DNA of 64,000 bases from Pseudomonas parakoreensis (GCF_021602155.1 NZ_BQHY01000014.1:1-64000); one strand, 5' to 3'; counted from the stretch's first letter, positions 37,047-47,295 are shown. Notes: generated by a model not told the origin, from the sequence alone. Program-made: numbers and translations.

Positions 37047-38225
37047 TTATGCCCGCACCCGGATACGGCTCACCTCGGAGGCCTGGCTGACATCATCCAG
37101 CCGTTCCACCGAATACGACACCTGCACCACAGTTTCCCGATGCTCTCGCCAGAAACGGTAAGGCACGATGAATACCACGGGCTGGCCTGCGGTTTCCCGG
37201 GTGATATCCCGATCATCGCGATGACTGAAATACTCACCATCACATTTCAAGTAAACCAGCTCCCCCTCCTCAGCCTGGGCATTGTCGATCACTACGGTAA
37301 TGCCATCCTCGGCATCCACTACCTCCAGCTCGCCGTCTTGCGCCTCCAGTACCTGCGGAGCTGCAAGATCACCTCGCATCAAGGGTGCGATCAGAACGCG
37401 CAGGTTTGCAGACTGCCTTACCTGAGCCGAGCCTGACTCCACCCGGTAGCTGACGCTCACCTCGTGCATGCGATGTGGGGCGATGCAATGCGCGGGTATC
37501 CAGAAAGACAGCGCTTCGCCCACTGCAAACTGTTCTACGAGCAATGCATCATTGATCACCGGCAGTCCTTCGACACCTTGCCAGGACAGGATGACTCGGT
37601 CCCCGACAGCCATCCGGGCGTAAGGTCGCACGATCACGCCAGTCCCTTGCGGAACACGGTCCGGATCAAGCGTCCCACCCACCGTCTCTTCAAGGATCGG
37701 CGCCAGCAGATCGGGTTCCGGATCGCCCACATCCAGCTGCAAGCGCCTGGATGACAGCGGCTCCGGCAGCGCGACGCTGTACAGCGTCCAGAAAACCTCC
37801 AGTGAGCCACGCTCCAGCGCTGCTATGTGCAATCCCTTCACGACAAAGACAAGTTCCTGCCCCACCTGGCCTTCACTGACCGTGCGAGTGATTTCGTGGA
37901 TGTAGGACAAGCCTTCGTCATCCAGCCCTTGCCAGTGCAGCACAAGTTTGTCGCCGCACACCATGTTCGGGTAAGGCGCAACCCTGACGAATGCCTGGTT
38001 CAGTGAGGGATCAAGCATTCCGCCCTCCATAACCTCAAGCATCGGTGCAGGCAGCCACGAGACTGGAGCGGGTGCCGGTGCAGACGCAGGTCGATAGCAG
38101 AACTCGAAGTTCTCGCCGTCCACCTTCAAACTCAGAAGACCGCGTCCACCGGAGTCATCCGCTACGGGAGAGGTATTTGACGCGGGCGCCACAGAGGCGT
38201 CGCCGTTGACTTCGTATATAGACAT
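37047..38225 (-). CDS. Three-repeat Ig-like protein of unknown function
   Basis: 392 residues from the ATG at 38225, chosen because GGAG lies 7-9 bases upstream; the frame opens further upstream without such a site. After a short N-terminal part there are three tandem domains of ~100 residues (starting near 75, 180 and 290). Each begins AP-x-LE and contains a VGDRVILSWQG-like strand (CGDKLVLHWQG, VGDRVILSWQG, EGELVYLKCDG), then an F-x-V/I-P helix-strand, ending in a VSYSV strand. No signal peptide is seen. The domains look beta-sandwich-like. Function not recognised. Confidence 0.75.
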   Translation of the reverse strand: MSIYEVNGDASVAPASNTSPVADDSGGRGLLSLKVDGENFEFCYRPASAPAPAPVSWLPAPMLEVMEGGMLDPSLNQAFVRVAPYPNMVCGDKLVLHWQGLDDEGLSYIHEITRTVSEGQVGQELVFVVKGLHIAALERGSLEVFWTLYSVALPEPLSSRRLQLDVGDPEPDLLAPILEETVGGTLDPDRVPQGTGVIVRPYARMAVGDRVILSWQGVEGLPVINDALLVEQFAVGEALSFWIPAHCIAPHRMHEVSVSYRVESGSAQVRQSANLRVLIAPLMRGDLAAPQVLEAQDGELEVVDAEDGITVVIDNAQAEEGELVYLKCDGEYFSHRDDRDITRETAGQPVVFIVPYRFWREHRETVVQVSYSVERLDDVSQASEVSRIRVRA

Positions 38226-38563
38226 TCGTAGCTCCATTCCTTGGATAAAACGCCGCCATGAAGGCAGCGTCGAACGAACTCCATTGAACACCATCCAGCA
38301 ATCGCCAGAAGTCAGCACAATGCCTCCCATCAGCAGGGTAAATGCACCGCATGACGTAGGCATACGAAGCAGAATCAAGCGATACCGCTCAAAAGATTGC
38401 CAAATGTTCCGACTACCCCCTCAAGCAGAAGCGAATATTCGTACCGCTTTTAGTCCAGTTTCCTTTCAGTACCGAGGAGCTTTCAGACATCGCCGACCCG
38501 CAGGCCTGTTTTACAGTGGCACGCACCAACCACTGACAAGCATCTGCAGAAAGAGGCAGAAAC
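38226..38563. other. 338-bp divergent intergenic region
   Basis: Lies between the three-repeat protein gene and the lipase gene. It should hold promoters for both, but I see no convincing consensus pair, strong palindrome or small gene. Confidence 0.5.
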
Positions 38564-39433
38564 ATGCAACGGAATGCGACAACCCGCTACCCCATCCTTT
38601 TGGTCCATGGCCTGTTCGGGTTTGACCGTATCGGCCATTTCGAGCTTTTTCATGATGTCAAGCAAGCGCTGAGGGAAGCAGGCGGCCAAGTGTTTGTGCC
38701 GCAGCTGTCTGCGACCCATGACAACGAAGTACGCGGCCAGCAATTGATGTTCCAGATCGAAAGCGTTCTGCGAGGAACAGGAGCCGGCAAGGTCAACCTG
38801 ATCGGGCATAGCCAGGGCGCGCTGGCGTGCCGTTACGCCGCTGCGCTGGCACCGGAGAAAGTCGCCTCGGTCACGTCGGTAAGTGGCCCCAATCACGGTT
38901 CGGAACTGGCTGACGCCTTACGCCAGGCCCTGATACCGGGTGGCCTGCCGGAGCAGGTGGCGGAGCACGCTGCAACACAGTTTGCCCGCTTCCTCTCGCT
39001 GCTCAGCGGGCAACCGGGCCTGCCGCAGAACGCTGTCGCCGCACTCAATGCCCTGACGACCGCAGGTGTTGGGCAATTCAACAGAAAGTATCCGCAAGGT
39101 CTGCCTTCCAGCTGGGGCGGCCAGGGTGCGGAGCGGGTCAATGACGTTCACTACTATTCCTGGAGCGGCACGCTGCAGGACAACTTATTGCAGGCACTTG
39201 ATCCGGTGCATATCGTCTGCCGGGGATTATCAGAGCATTTTGTCGCAGAGGCCGGGCAGAACGATGGCTTCGTGGGACGCTACAGTTCCCATCTGGGCCG
39301 GGTCATCCGTTCCGACTATCCTTTCAGCCACCTGGGCAGTCTGCGTCGCCCCGACGGAGTGAAAAAAACCGGCCAGGATCCGATCGCCCTCTACGTCGAG
39401 CATGCTGCTCGCCTGCGGGCTGCGCAGCTGTAA
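38564..39433 (+). CDS. Triacylglycerol lipase, family I.1-like, no signal peptide
   Basis: 289-residue alpha/beta hydrolase. The oxyanion region is LLVHGLFGFDRIG (12-24), the nucleophile Ser83 is in GHSQG, and late Asp and His candidates lie in GQNDGFVGRYSSHLG. It resembles family I.1 lipases (Pseudomonas/Proteus) that hydrolyse long-chain triglycerides. It has no signal peptide, and no foldase gene (lipH/lif) follows, as in Proteus-type foldase-independent lipases. GAGG lies 8 bases before the ATG. Confidence 0.88.
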   Translation: MQRNATTRYPILLVHGLFGFDRIGHFELFHDVKQALREAGGQVFVPQLSATHDNEVRGQQLMFQIESVLRGTGAGKVNLIGHSQGALACRYAAALAPEKVASVTSVSGPNHGSELADALRQALIPGGLPEQVAEHAATQFARFLSLLSGQPGLPQNAVAALNALTTAGVGQFNRKYPQGLPSSWGGQGAERVNDVHYYSWSGTLQDNLLQALDPVHIVCRGLSEHFVAEAGQNDGFVGRYSSHLGRVIRSDYPFSHLGSLRRPDGVKKTGQDPIALYVEHAARLRAAQL

Positions 39434-39529
39434 GCGTGCGCCAGCGCACCGAGCGGAACTTTGCCAAGAAATCGCTTACTGATTCCGGTAGGCTCCACAC
39501 TTTACTGAAATAGATTGGAGATTTTCCCC

Positions 39530-39811
39530 ATGGCTAAAGCCACTGCCCGCCACATCCTGGTTTCCAGCGAAGACAAGTGCAACGAACTCAAGGCCCAGAT
39601 CGAAGGCGGTGCTGATTTCGCCGAAGTCGCCAAGGCCAACTCCACCTGCCCGTCCAGTCGTCAGGGCGGCGACCTGGGTTCTTTCGGTCCTGGCCAGATG
39701 GTCAAGGAGTTCGACACCGTGGTCTTCAGCGCGCCGATCAACGTCGTGCAAGGCCCGGTGAAGACCCAGTTCGGTTATCACTTGCTCGAAGTCACCAGCC
39801 GCCAGGACTGA
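39530..39811 (+). CDS. ppiC: Parvulin-type peptidyl-prolyl isomerase
   Basis: 93 residues from the ATG at 39530, with GGAG 9 bases upstream. A single parvulin domain: ATARHILVSS at the start, CPSSRQGGDLGSFGPGQMVKEFD in the middle and GPVKTQFGYHLLEV at the end. Cytoplasmic, as there is no signal. It speeds cis-trans isomerisation of prolyl bonds. A second, related 91-residue parvulin is at 55592. Confidence 0.95.
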   Translation: MAKATARHILVSSEDKCNELKAQIEGGADFAEVAKANSTCPSSRQGGDLGSFGPGQMVKEFDTVVFSAPINVVQGPVKTQFGYHLLEVTSRQD

Positions 39812-39832
39812 TCCGTCGCCTGATTGCTGCCC

Positions 39833-39866
39833 CAACGGCCCGCCTTCTGGTGGGCCGTTGTGTTTT
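39833..39866 (+). terminator. Terminator of ppiC
   Basis: CAACGGCCC/GGGCCGTTG stem with a 10-base loop and TGTTTT tail. Confidence 0.85.
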
Positions 39867-39946
39867 GGTTACAGGATGCGGCTGGCGACTGACGCGCCGC
39901 TCGCGTACAAATTGCGCTTATCGATCACCCGGCTTTAAGGCTGACA

Positions 39947-41815
39947 ATGCGACTGGCTTTCCCTTCTCTGCTGTTCACTGCCGTGGCCCTGTTATTGGGC
40001 GCCGCCGGTGTGGACGCCACCCCGCAACACGCGTTGACCGTCTATGGCGAACCGGCCAAATACCCGGCCGGTTTCAGCCACTTCGACTACACCAACCCGC
40101 AGGCGCCCAAGGGCGGCACCATGCGCCGCTCGGCGATAGAGATCGGGCATTTCGATCACATCCTGCCTTATATCGATAAGGGCATCGGCGTCACCCAGAT
40201 TGACGGCATGCTCTATTCGCCGTTGGCCCAGCGTTCGATGGACGAGCCTTACACCGTCTATGGCCTGGTGGCACAAAAAATGGAACGCTCGGAGGACGGG
40301 CTGTCCCTGCGCTTTTTCATCAACCCCCAGGCGCGTTTCGCCGACGGCACGCCGATCACTGCCGAAGACGTGCGCTACACCTATGACTTGCTGATGACCC
40401 AGGGCAGCCTGCGCTATCGCACACAGTTCGCCGATGTCAAAGGTGTCGAAGTGGAAGCGCCGCTGACCGTGCGCTTCGACTTCAAGAGCAACGAGAACCG
40501 CACCTTGCCGCTGGACATCGCCACCCTGCCGGTGTTTCCCGAGCATTGGTGGAAAACCCGCGACTTCGCCGGTGGCGGCGGCTATGAACCCCCGCTGGGC
40601 AGCGGCCCGTATCGGGTGGGCAAGGTCGACTCCGGGCGCAGCATCACATTCGAGCGCAATCCCGACTGGTGGGGCAAGGACCTGCCGGTCAGTCGCGGCC
40701 TGTACAACTTCGATCACTTCAGCATCGAGTATTTCGGCGACACCGATGTCGCACGCCAGGTGCTGCGCGGCGGCGCCTATGATTACAATCGCGAGTTTTC
40801 CGCCACCGGCTATTCGATCGGTTACGACAGCCCGGCGCTGAGTGACGGCCGCTTGCAGAAAGCCCACCTGGCCACCGAGGCCCCGCAATCGGCACAGGGC
40901 TTCGTGTTTAACCTGCAGAAACCGATGTTCCAGGATCGTCGGGTGCGTCAGGCACTGGCGATGCTCTGGGATTTCGAGTGGAGCAACCGGCAGATGATGC
41001 GCAACATGTACATCCGCCAGCAGAGCTATTTCTCCAACACCGCCCTGGCCGCCCGCGAGCTGCCGGATGCGGCGGAGCTGAAAATCCTTGAGCCGCTGCG
41101 CGGGCAGGTTCCCGACGAGGTCTTCACCCAGGTCTTCGAGGCGCCGAAAACCGACGGTAGCGGCTTGATCCGCGATAAACAGTTGCAGGCTCTGGAGTTG
41201 CTCGAACAGGCAGGCTGGAAACCCGATGGCGACCAACTGGTCAACACCGAGGGCGAACCGCTGAGTTTCACCTTTCTGGTCAGCCAGAACGGCATGGATC
41301 GCCTGCTCCTGCCTTACAAACGCACGCTGAAACAGATCGGCATCGAGCTGAATATCCGCCGCATCGACTCCTCGCAATACGTCAATCGCCTGATGAGCCG
41401 CGACTACGACATGATCGTCACCGGCTACCCGGTCAGCACATCTCCGGGTGGCGAGTTGCTCAACTACTTCGGCTCGATTTCGGCCAACGACCCCGGCGCC
41501 AATAACTACATGGTGCTGAAGAATCCCGCGGTCGACACCTTGATCAACGGCCTGATCCGCGCCTCGACCCAGAGTGACATGCTGCACTACGTCCACGCCC
41601 TGGATCGGGTGTTGCAGTGGAACTACTACTGGATTCCCAACTATTACCCGCCGGGCACCTCCACCGTCTGGTGGAATCGGTTCGGCATGCCGGCGACACA
41701 AGCCAGCAATGACGAAGCCATCGAGAGCTGGTGGGAAATCAGCAGCACGCCGCTGACCAACCAGCAGATGACCGCCGAAAAAATCGGTCGTGGCAGACCC
41801 GGAGGACCGCACTGA
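39947..41815 (+). CDS. yejA: Peptide ABC substrate-binding protein YejA
   Basis: 622 residues, signal peptide ending near GVDATPQ (about residue 25). The family-5 solute-binding fold shows the early [20 protein letters not shown] stretch and the [19 protein letters not shown] motif. YejABEF imports oligopeptides and, in E. coli, microcin C. First gene of the operon; its stop shares a base with the yejB start (TGATG). Confidence 0.92.
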   Translation: MRLAFPSLLFTAVALLLGAAGVDATPQHALTVYGEPAKYPAGFSHFDYTNPQAPKGGTMRRSAIEIGHFDHILPYIDKGIGVTQIDGMLYSPLAQRSMDEPYTVYGLVAQKMERSEDGLSLRFFINPQARFADGTPITAEDVRYTYDLLMTQGSLRYRTQFADVKGVEVEAPLTVRFDFKSNENRTLPLDIATLPVFPEHWWKTRDFAGGGGYEPPLGSGPYRVGKVDSGRSITFERNPDWWGKDLPVSRGLYNFDHFSIEYFGDTDVARQVLRGGAYDYNREFSATGYSIGYDSPALSDGRLQKAHLATEAPQSAQGFVFNLQKPMFQDRRVRQALAMLWDFEWSNRQMMRNMYIRQQSYFSNTALAARELPDAAELKILEPLRGQVPDEVFTQVFEAPKTDGSGLIRDKQLQALELLEQAGWKPDGDQLVNTEGEPLSFTFLVSQNGMDRLLLPYKRTLKQIGIELNIRRIDSSQYVNRLMSRDYDMIVTGYPVSTSPGGELLNYFGSISANDPGANNYMVLKNPAVDTLINGLIRASTQSDMLHYVHALDRVLQWNYYWIPNYYPPGTSTVWWNRFGMPATQASNDEAIESWWEISSTPLTNQQMTAEKIGRGRPGGPH

Positions 41816-42876
41816 TGTGGGCTTACATTCTGCGGCGCTTGCTGCTGATCATTCCGACGCTGGTGATCATCCTGCTGGTGAATTTCGTGATCATCCAGGC
41901 GGCCCCCGGCGGCCCGGTCGAACAGGCCATCGCCCATCTGCAAGGCATCGGCGGAGCGAGCGTCGGCGGCAGTGCCAGCGAGACCATGAGCAGCACTTCG
42001 CGTGCCAGCCGTGGCCTCGACCCGCAACTGATCAAGGACATCGAAAAACAGTACGGTTTCGACAAGCCGGCGCATGAACGCTTGTGGCTGATGCTGAAGA
42101 ACTACGCGCAGCTGGACTTCGGCAAAAGCTTTTTCCGCGGCGCCACCGTCACCGATCTGATTCTGGAAAAAATGCCGGTGACCATTTCCCTCGGCCTGTG
42201 GGCGACACTGATCACTTATCTGGTGTCGATCCCGCTGGGCATTCGCAAGGCCGTGCATCACGGCAGCCATTTCGATATCTGGAGCAGTACCGCGATCATC
42301 ATCGGCTATGCGATGCCGGCGTTTCTGTTTGCGATGTTTCTGATCGTGGTGTTTGCCGGCGGCACCTCGCTGAACTGGTTTCCGGTGCGCGGACTGGTCT
42401 CGGACAACTTCGAATCGCTGTCGACCCTGGGCAAGATTGCCGATTACTTCTGGCACCTGGTGTTGCCGGTGACAGCGCTGGTGATCGGCGGTTTCGCCAC
42501 GCTGACGATCCTCACCAAGAACTCGTTCCTCAATGAAATCACCCGCCAGTATGTGGTCACCGCCCGCGCCAAAGGCCTGAGCGAGCGCCGCGTGCTCTAC
42601 GGTCACGTGTTTCGCAACGCGATGCTGCTGGTGGTCTCGGGGATTCCACAGGCGTTCATCAGTGTGTTCTTTGCCGGATCGCTGCTGATCGAAGTGATCT
42701 TCTCCCTCGACGGCCTCGGCCGCATGAGTTACGAAGCGGCGGTTTCCCGAGACTACCCGGTCGTATTCGGTTCGCTGTTCATCTTCACCCTGTTCGGACT
42801 CTTGATAAAACTGATCGGCGACCTGTGCTACACCCTGGTCGATCCGCGTATCGACTTCGCCGCGAGGAACGCCTGA
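41815..42876 (+). CDS. yejB: Peptide ABC permease YejB
   Basis: 353 residues from the ATG at 41815, which overlaps the yejA stop as [29 protein letters not shown] is the first membrane helix. The long periplasmic loop and the late EAA motif ([20 protein letters not shown]) are typical of DppB-like permeases. The yejE start again overlaps its stop by one base. Confidence 0.93.
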   Translation: MWAYILRRLLLIIPTLVIILLVNFVIIQAAPGGPVEQAIAHLQGIGGASVGGSASETMSSTSRASRGLDPQLIKDIEKQYGFDKPAHERLWLMLKNYAQLDFGKSFFRGATVTDLILEKMPVTISLGLWATLITYLVSIPLGIRKAVHHGSHFDIWSSTAIIIGYAMPAFLFAMFLIVVFAGGTSLNWFPVRGLVSDNFESLSTLGKIADYFWHLVLPVTALVIGGFATLTILTKNSFLNEITRQYVVTARAKGLSERRVLYGHVFRNAMLLVVSGIPQAFISVFFAGSLLIEVIFSLDGLGRMSYEAAVSRDYPVVFGSLFIFTLFGLLIKLIGDLCYTLVDPRIDFAARNA

Positions 42877-43898
42877 TGTTCAAGCTCTCGCCCCTGGGCC
42901 GACGCCGTTTCGCACGCTTCAAGAAAAACCGCCGAGGCTGGTGGTCGCTGTGGCTGTTCATCGGACTGTTCGTGGTAACGCTGGGCGGTGAACTGATCGC
43001 CAACGACAAACCGTTGGTGGTCAGCTATCAGGGCCAGCTCTACTTCCCGGTGTTCAAGCGTTACACCGAGCAGGAATTTGGCGGCCAGCTGCCGTTCCAG
43101 GCCGATTATCGCAGTGATTACGTGCAGAACCTGATCCGCAAGGACGGTGGCTGGCTGCTGTTTCCGCCGATTCCGTTCAGCGACGACACGCCCAACTACG
43201 ACCTCAATCAACCTGCGCCGAGCCCGCCTTCTAAGGTCAACTGGCTGGGCACTGACGATCAAGCGCGCGATGTGTTGGCGCGGGTGATTTTCGGCGCCCG
43301 GGTGTCGATCCTGTTTGCCTTGATGCTCACCGCCATCAGTGCACTGATCGGGATTGCCGCCGGGGCCCTGCAAGGCTATTACGGCGGCTGGGTCGATTTG
43401 CTCGGGCAACGCCTGCTGGAAGTCTGGACCGGGTTACCGGTGTTGTATCTGCTGATTATCCTGTCGGGTTTCGTCGAGCCGAATTTCTGGTGGCTGCTGG
43501 GGATCATGGCGCTGTTTTCCTGGCTGGCGCTGGTGGATGTGGTGCGCGCCGAGTTCCTGCGCGGGCGCAACCTGGAATACGTCAAAGCCGCTCGCGCCCT
43601 GGGCCTGAGCGACCGCAAGGTGATTGTCCGGCACATCCTGCCCAATGCGATGAACGCAACGCTGAGTTACCTGCCGTTCATTCTGACCGGAGCGATTTCC
43701 ACCCTCACCGCCCTCGACTTCCTTGGTTTCGGCATGCCCGCCGGCAGCGCTTCGCTGGGCGAACTGATCGGTCAGGGCAAACAGAACCTGCAAGCACCGT
43801 GGCTCGGGCTGACGGCGTTTTTCACCCTGGCGCTGATTCTTTCTTTACTGGTGTTCATCGGCGAAGCGTTACGTGACGCGTTCGACCCTCGATCCTGA
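42876..43898 (+). CDS. yejE: Peptide ABC permease YejE
   Basis: 340 residues from the ATG at 42876. A basic N-terminus (RRRFARFKKNRRGWW) precedes the first helix. The extended periplasmic insertion (about 50-150) and the EAA-like YVKAARALGLSDRKVIVRHI fit YejE of the DppC class. Third gene of yejABEF, coupled to yejB through TGATG. Confidence 0.93.
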   Translation: MFKLSPLGRRRFARFKKNRRGWWSLWLFIGLFVVTLGGELIANDKPLVVSYQGQLYFPVFKRYTEQEFGGQLPFQADYRSDYVQNLIRKDGGWLLFPPIPFSDDTPNYDLNQPAPSPPSKVNWLGTDDQARDVLARVIFGARVSILFALMLTAISALIGIAAGALQGYYGGWVDLLGQRLLEVWTGLPVLYLLIILSGFVEPNFWWLLGIMALFSWLALVDVVRAEFLRGRNLEYVKAARALGLSDRKVIVRHILPNAMNATLSYLPFILTGAISTLTALDFLGFGMPAGSASLGELIGQGKQNLQAPWLGLTAFFTLALILSLLVFIGEALRDAFDPRS

Positions 43899-43907
43899 AG
43901 TGTGACC

Positions 43908-45482
43908 ATGACTGATAACCTGATCGAAATCCGTGACCTCAATGTCGCCTTCCATGGCCAGCCGGCAGTGCGCAACCTGTGCCTGGACATTCGCCCCGGC
44001 GAGTGCCTGGCACTGGTAGGTGAATCGGGCTCGGGCAAGTCGGTGACCGCACATTCGATTCTGCAATTGCTCCCCGAAAGTGTTGCGCAAACCACTGGCA
44101 GCATTCGCTATCGCGGCCAGGAACTGCTCGGTGCCGATCCGAAGGTGCTGCGGGAACTGCGCGGCAACCGCATCGCGATGATCTTTCAGGAACCGATGAC
44201 CTCGCTCAACCCGCTGCACACCATTGAAAAACAGATCGGCGAAACGCTGCTGGTGCATCGCGGCCTGGGCGGTAAAGCAGCGCAACAACGCATTCTGGAA
44301 CTGCTGGAACTGGTGGGTATTCAAAAACCCAAAGAGCGCCTCAAAGCCTATCCGCATCAGCTGTCCGGTGGTCAGCGGCAACGGGTGATGATCGCCATGG
44401 CCCTGGCCTGCGAGCCGGAACTGCTGATTGCCGACGAGCCAACCACGGCACTGGATGTGACGGTGCAGCGCAAGATCCTGCTGCTGCTCAAATCCTTGCA
44501 GCAGCGCTTGGGCATGTCGCTGCTGCTGATCAGTCACGACCTCAATCTGGTGCGCAGCATCGCGCAACGAGTGTGCGTGATGAAGGCGGGTGAAATCGTC
44601 GAGCAGGCGCCGTGCGAAACCCTGTTTACCGAGCCAAAGCATCCCTACAGCTGCGTGCTGCTCAACGCCGAGCCGGAAGGCGAAGCCCTGCCCCGGGACG
44701 AACGCGAGAACGTGCTGGAGGTGGATGATCTGCGCGTCGAGTTCGTCGTCGGTGGCGGGCTGTTCCAGCGCAAGCAATACCTGCGTGCAGTGGACGGCAT
44801 CAGCCTGAATATCCAGCGCGGCAAGACCCTGGGCATTGTCGGCGAATCCGGCTCGGGGAAATCGACCCTGGGCCAGGCGATTCTGCGGCTGCTCGACTCC
44901 GAGGGCAGCATTCGCTTTCAGGGCACCGCCCTTGATGGCCTCGACCAGAAGCAGTTGCGGCCGTGGCGCCGACAGATGCAGGTGGTGTTCCAGGACCCGT
45001 TCGGCAGTCTCAGCCCACGGATGTCGGTGGCGCAGATCATCAGCGAGGGGCTGGAGGTGCATTGTCAGTCCAGCGCCGAAGAGTGCGATGCCCAGGTGAT
45101 CCGCGTGCTCAAGGAAGTGGGTCTCGATCCGGAAAGTCGTCATCGCTATCCGCACGAATTTTCCGGCGGCCAGCGCCAGCGCATCGCTATCGCCCGGGCC
45201 CTGGTGCTGAAGCCGGCGCTGATCCTGCTCGATGAGCCGACCTCGGCGCTCGATCGGACCGTACAGAAGCAGGTGGTCGCCCTGCTCCGCGACCTTCAGG
45301 AAAAACACGGCCTGACCTACCTGTTCATCAGTCACGATCTGGCGGTGGTACGGGCGCTGGCGCACGACATGATCGTGATCAAGGACGGCAAGGTGGTCGA
45401 GCGCGGCGCCAGTCACGAAGTGTTCGACTCGCCGCAGCACCCTTACACCAAAGAGCTGTTGGCAGCGGCGCATCCGGGGTAG
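43908..45482 (+). CDS. yejF: Peptide ABC ATPase YejF
   Basis: 524 residues with two nucleotide-binding domains in one chain. First: [38 protein letters not shown]. Second, from about residue 270: [41 protein letters not shown] at 43908 preferred; a GTG two codons earlier (43902) is possible. It powers YejBE. Last gene of the operon, followed by a REPIN. Confidence 0.94.
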   Translation: MTDNLIEIRDLNVAFHGQPAVRNLCLDIRPGECLALVGESGSGKSVTAHSILQLLPESVAQTTGSIRYRGQELLGADPKVLRELRGNRIAMIFQEPMTSLNPLHTIEKQIGETLLVHRGLGGKAAQQRILELLELVGIQKPKERLKAYPHQLSGGQRQRVMIAMALACEPELLIADEPTTALDVTVQRKILLLLKSLQQRLGMSLLLISHDLNLVRSIAQRVCVMKAGEIVEQAPCETLFTEPKHPYSCVLLNAEPEGEALPRDERENVLEVDDLRVEFVVGGGLFQRKQYLRAVDGISLNIQRGKTLGIVGESGSGKSTLGQAILRLLDSEGSIRFQGTALDGLDQKQLRPWRRQMQVVFQDPFGSLSPRMSVAQIISEGLEVHCQSSAEECDAQVIRVLKEVGLDPESRHRYPHEFSGGQRQRIAIARALVLKPALILLDEPTSALDRTVQKQVVALLRDLQEKHGLTYLFISHDLAVVRALAHDMIVIKDGKVVERGASHEVFDSPQHPYTKELLAAAHPG

Positions 45483-45517
45483 GCATAATCGGCGCTTGCC
45501 TTGATACCGGGTCGCGA

Positions 45518-45612
45518 CCTTCGCTGGCAAGCCAGCTCCCACAGGGATTCGGGTTGTACCCAAATATGGGGTACCCCAGAGAAACCTGTGGGAGCTGGCT
45601 TGCCAGCGAAGA
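45518..45612. repeat. REPIN-type inverted repeat (class B)
   Basis: Arms CTTCGCTGGCAAGCCAGCTC and GAGCTGGCTTGCCAGCGAAG face each other, with a smaller GGGGTACCCC palindrome inside. It sits between yejF and hbcR. Confidence 0.88.
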
Positions 45613-45651
45613 GGCCCGAACAGACAACCCAAACTCCGGATCAACTCACCC

Positions 45652-47067
45652 ATGAACACCACCGAAAGCCTCAAGGACTACCAACGCGTGCGCACGCTGG
45701 CGATCCGCTCGCTGTTCGAGATCATCGAGCAGTCCAGCGAAGGCACGGTGATTGTCGATCGCGATGCCAATATCGTCTGGATGAACGAGCGCTATGCCCG
45801 GCGTTTTGGGCTGGAGTCGGCGAAAAAAGCCATCGGCAAACCCTGCGAAAGCGTGATCCCCGGCAGCCTGCTGCGTGAAGTGGTGCGTACCGGCCGCCCC
45901 ATTCTGCTGGACATGCAGGACACGCCAAAAGAGCCGTTGGTGGTCATGCGTCTGCCGATCCACGACGACGCCGGCGCGGTGATTGGCGCTATCGGTTTTG
46001 CCCTGTTCGATGAGTTGCGCACGCTGTCGCCGATGCTCAAGCGCTACCTGAGCATGCAGGAAGAGCTGGCCTCGACCCGCTCGCTGCTGCGGGCCCGGCA
46101 GACCAAATACAACTTCGCCCATTTCATCGGCACCAGCAGCGCCAGCCTCGACGTCAAACGCCGCGCCCGGCGCAGTGCCAGCGCCGAATCCCCGGTGTTG
46201 CTGCTGGGTGAGACCGGCACTGGTAAAGAGCTGCTGGCCCAGGCGATTCACAGCGCCTCGCCCCGGGCGCACAAGGCGTTCGTCAGCATCAACAGCGCGG
46301 CGATTCCCGAAGCGCTGCTGGAAGCCGAGTTCTTCGGCACTGCACCTGGCGCGTTTACCGGCGCTGATCGCAAAGGGCGTACCGGCAAGTTGCAGATTGC
46401 TCAGGGCGGGACGCTGTTTCTCGACGAGATTGGCGACATGCCGTTACCGCTGCAAAGCAAACTGCTGCGGGTGTTGCAGGAAAAGGAATTCGAACCGGTT
46501 GGCTCCAACGACGTGATCCAGAGCGATGTGCGGGTGATCGCAGCGACGTCGACCGATCTGCAAGCGGCGATCAAGCGCGGTGAGTTCCGCGCCGACCTGT
46601 ATTACCGCCTCAACGTGCTGCCGATCCATGTTCCGCCGCTGCGCGAGCGTCTCGATGACTTGCCGGCGCTCAGCGAAGCGATCCTTGAAGAGTTGCGCAG
46701 CCAGCATGAGCTGAGCCGTACAGCGCTGGATCTGCTCGGGCAACATGCGTGGCCGGGCAACATCCGCGAGTTGCGCAACGTGCTGGAACGCGCAGCGCTG
46801 CTCAGCGATGACCTGGTCCTCACCGACGAGGATATCCGCGCGGCCATTGGCACCTTTACCCCGGTGGAGCGCCCATCGGTGCCGACGCTGGAGCCGTTGG
46901 CGGAAGAGAGTTTTGCCCAGGCGCGGCAGCGGTTTGACCGGCAACTGATCCAGTCGGCGCTCGCGCAATGTGCGGGCAAGGTGCCGGAGGCGGCGGCTCG
47001 TCTGGGGCTGGGGCGGTCGACGCTGTACAAGAAGATGCTGGCCTTGGGCATCGCAGAGTCTCAATAA
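45652..47067 (+). CDS. hbcR: Sigma-54 activator HbcR (3-hydroxybutyrate catabolism)
   Basis: 471 residues. N-terminal PAS domain (about 20-130), a short linker helix, the AAA+ domain (about 160-390) with GETGTGKELLAQA, the sigma-54 loop GAFTGA and FLDEIGDM, and a C-terminal Fis-type HTH (VPEAAARLGLGRSTLYKKM). The name rests on context: it precedes a GntP permease, bdhA and acetoacetyl-CoA synthetase genes, as HbcR does in P. aeruginosa. It should bind the GTCTC-N6-GAGAC sites starting at its own stop codon and activate the sigma-54 promoter at 47279. Confidence 0.9.
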   Translation: MNTTESLKDYQRVRTLAIRSLFEIIEQSSEGTVIVDRDANIVWMNERYARRFGLESAKKAIGKPCESVIPGSLLREVVRTGRPILLDMQDTPKEPLVVMRLPIHDDAGAVIGAIGFALFDELRTLSPMLKRYLSMQEELASTRSLLRARQTKYNFAHFIGTSSASLDVKRRARRSASAESPVLLLGETGTGKELLAQAIHSASPRAHKAFVSINSAAIPEALLEAEFFGTAPGAFTGADRKGRTGKLQIAQGGTLFLDEIGDMPLPLQSKLLRVLQEKEFEPVGSNDVIQSDVRVIAATSTDLQAAIKRGEFRADLYYRLNVLPIHVPPLRERLDDLPALSEAILEELRSQHELSRTALDLLGQHAWPGNIRELRNVLERAALLSDDLVLTDEDIRAAIGTFTPVERPSVPTLEPLAEESFAQARQRFDRQLIQSALAQCAGKVPEAAARLGLGRSTLYKKMLALGIAESQ

Positions 47068-47073
47068 AGAGAT
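47058..47073. promoter_or_regulatory. Putative HbcR site 1
   Basis: GTCTC-AATAAA-GAGAT, one mismatch from the GTCTC-N6-GAGAC palindrome. It overlaps the hbcR stop codon and starts 19 bp before site 2. Confidence 0.5.
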
Positions 47074-47076
47074 GCA

Positions 47077-47092
47077 GTCTCGTTAGCGAGAC
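47077..47092. promoter_or_regulatory. Putative HbcR site 2
   Basis: GTCTC-GTTAGC-GAGAC, a perfect inverted repeat about 190 bp before the sigma-54 promoter, an enhancer-like distance. Confidence 0.6.
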
Positions 47093-47107
47093 ATTCACTT
47101 CAAGATC

Positions 47108-47187
47108 AAAAGATCGCAGCCTTCGGCAGCTCCTACAGGGTTGATACGAAAATCCCATGTAGGAGCTGCCGAAGGCTGCGATCTTTT
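47108..47187. repeat. REPIN-type inverted repeat (class A)
   Basis: Left arm AAGATCGCAGCCTTCGGCAG, right arm its complement CTGCCGAAGGCTGCGATCTT, near perfect. It lies between putative HbcR sites 2 and 3. Confidence 0.9.
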
Positions 47188-47199
47188 CGCCTCAAAAAA

Positions 47200-47215
47200 G
47201 TCTCACTATCGAGAC
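47200..47215. promoter_or_regulatory. Putative HbcR site 3
   Basis: GTCTC-ACTATC-GAGAC, perfect inverted repeat about 65 bp upstream of the sigma-54 -24 element. Confidence 0.6.
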
Positions 47216-47278
47216 ATTGCCTCGAACAGCTGATCGAAAAACTCTATAAAAACCTTATATTTCAACAAGTTGAATATC

Positions 47279-47295
47279 TGGCACAGATCTCGCTA
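47279..47295 (+). promoter_or_regulatory. Sigma-54 promoter of the 3-hydroxybutyrate operon
   Basis: TGGCAC-AGATC-TCGCTA: GG and GC are separated by exactly 10 bases as sigma-54 requires, and TGGCAC is consensus. The permease ATG is 56 bp further on. Confidence 0.8.

Noticed and set aside
38490-38563. TGGCAC near 38517 as a sigma-54 promoter for the lipase gene
   Set aside because: The expected GC of the -12 element is missing at the required 10-base distance.
39992-41812. 606-codon minus-strand frame opposite yejA
   Set aside because: Exact shadow of yejA in the complementary frame, with no family features.
43869-45674. 601-codon minus-strand frame opposite yejF
   Set aside because: Shadow of yejF extending through the REPIN; composition unlike a real protein.
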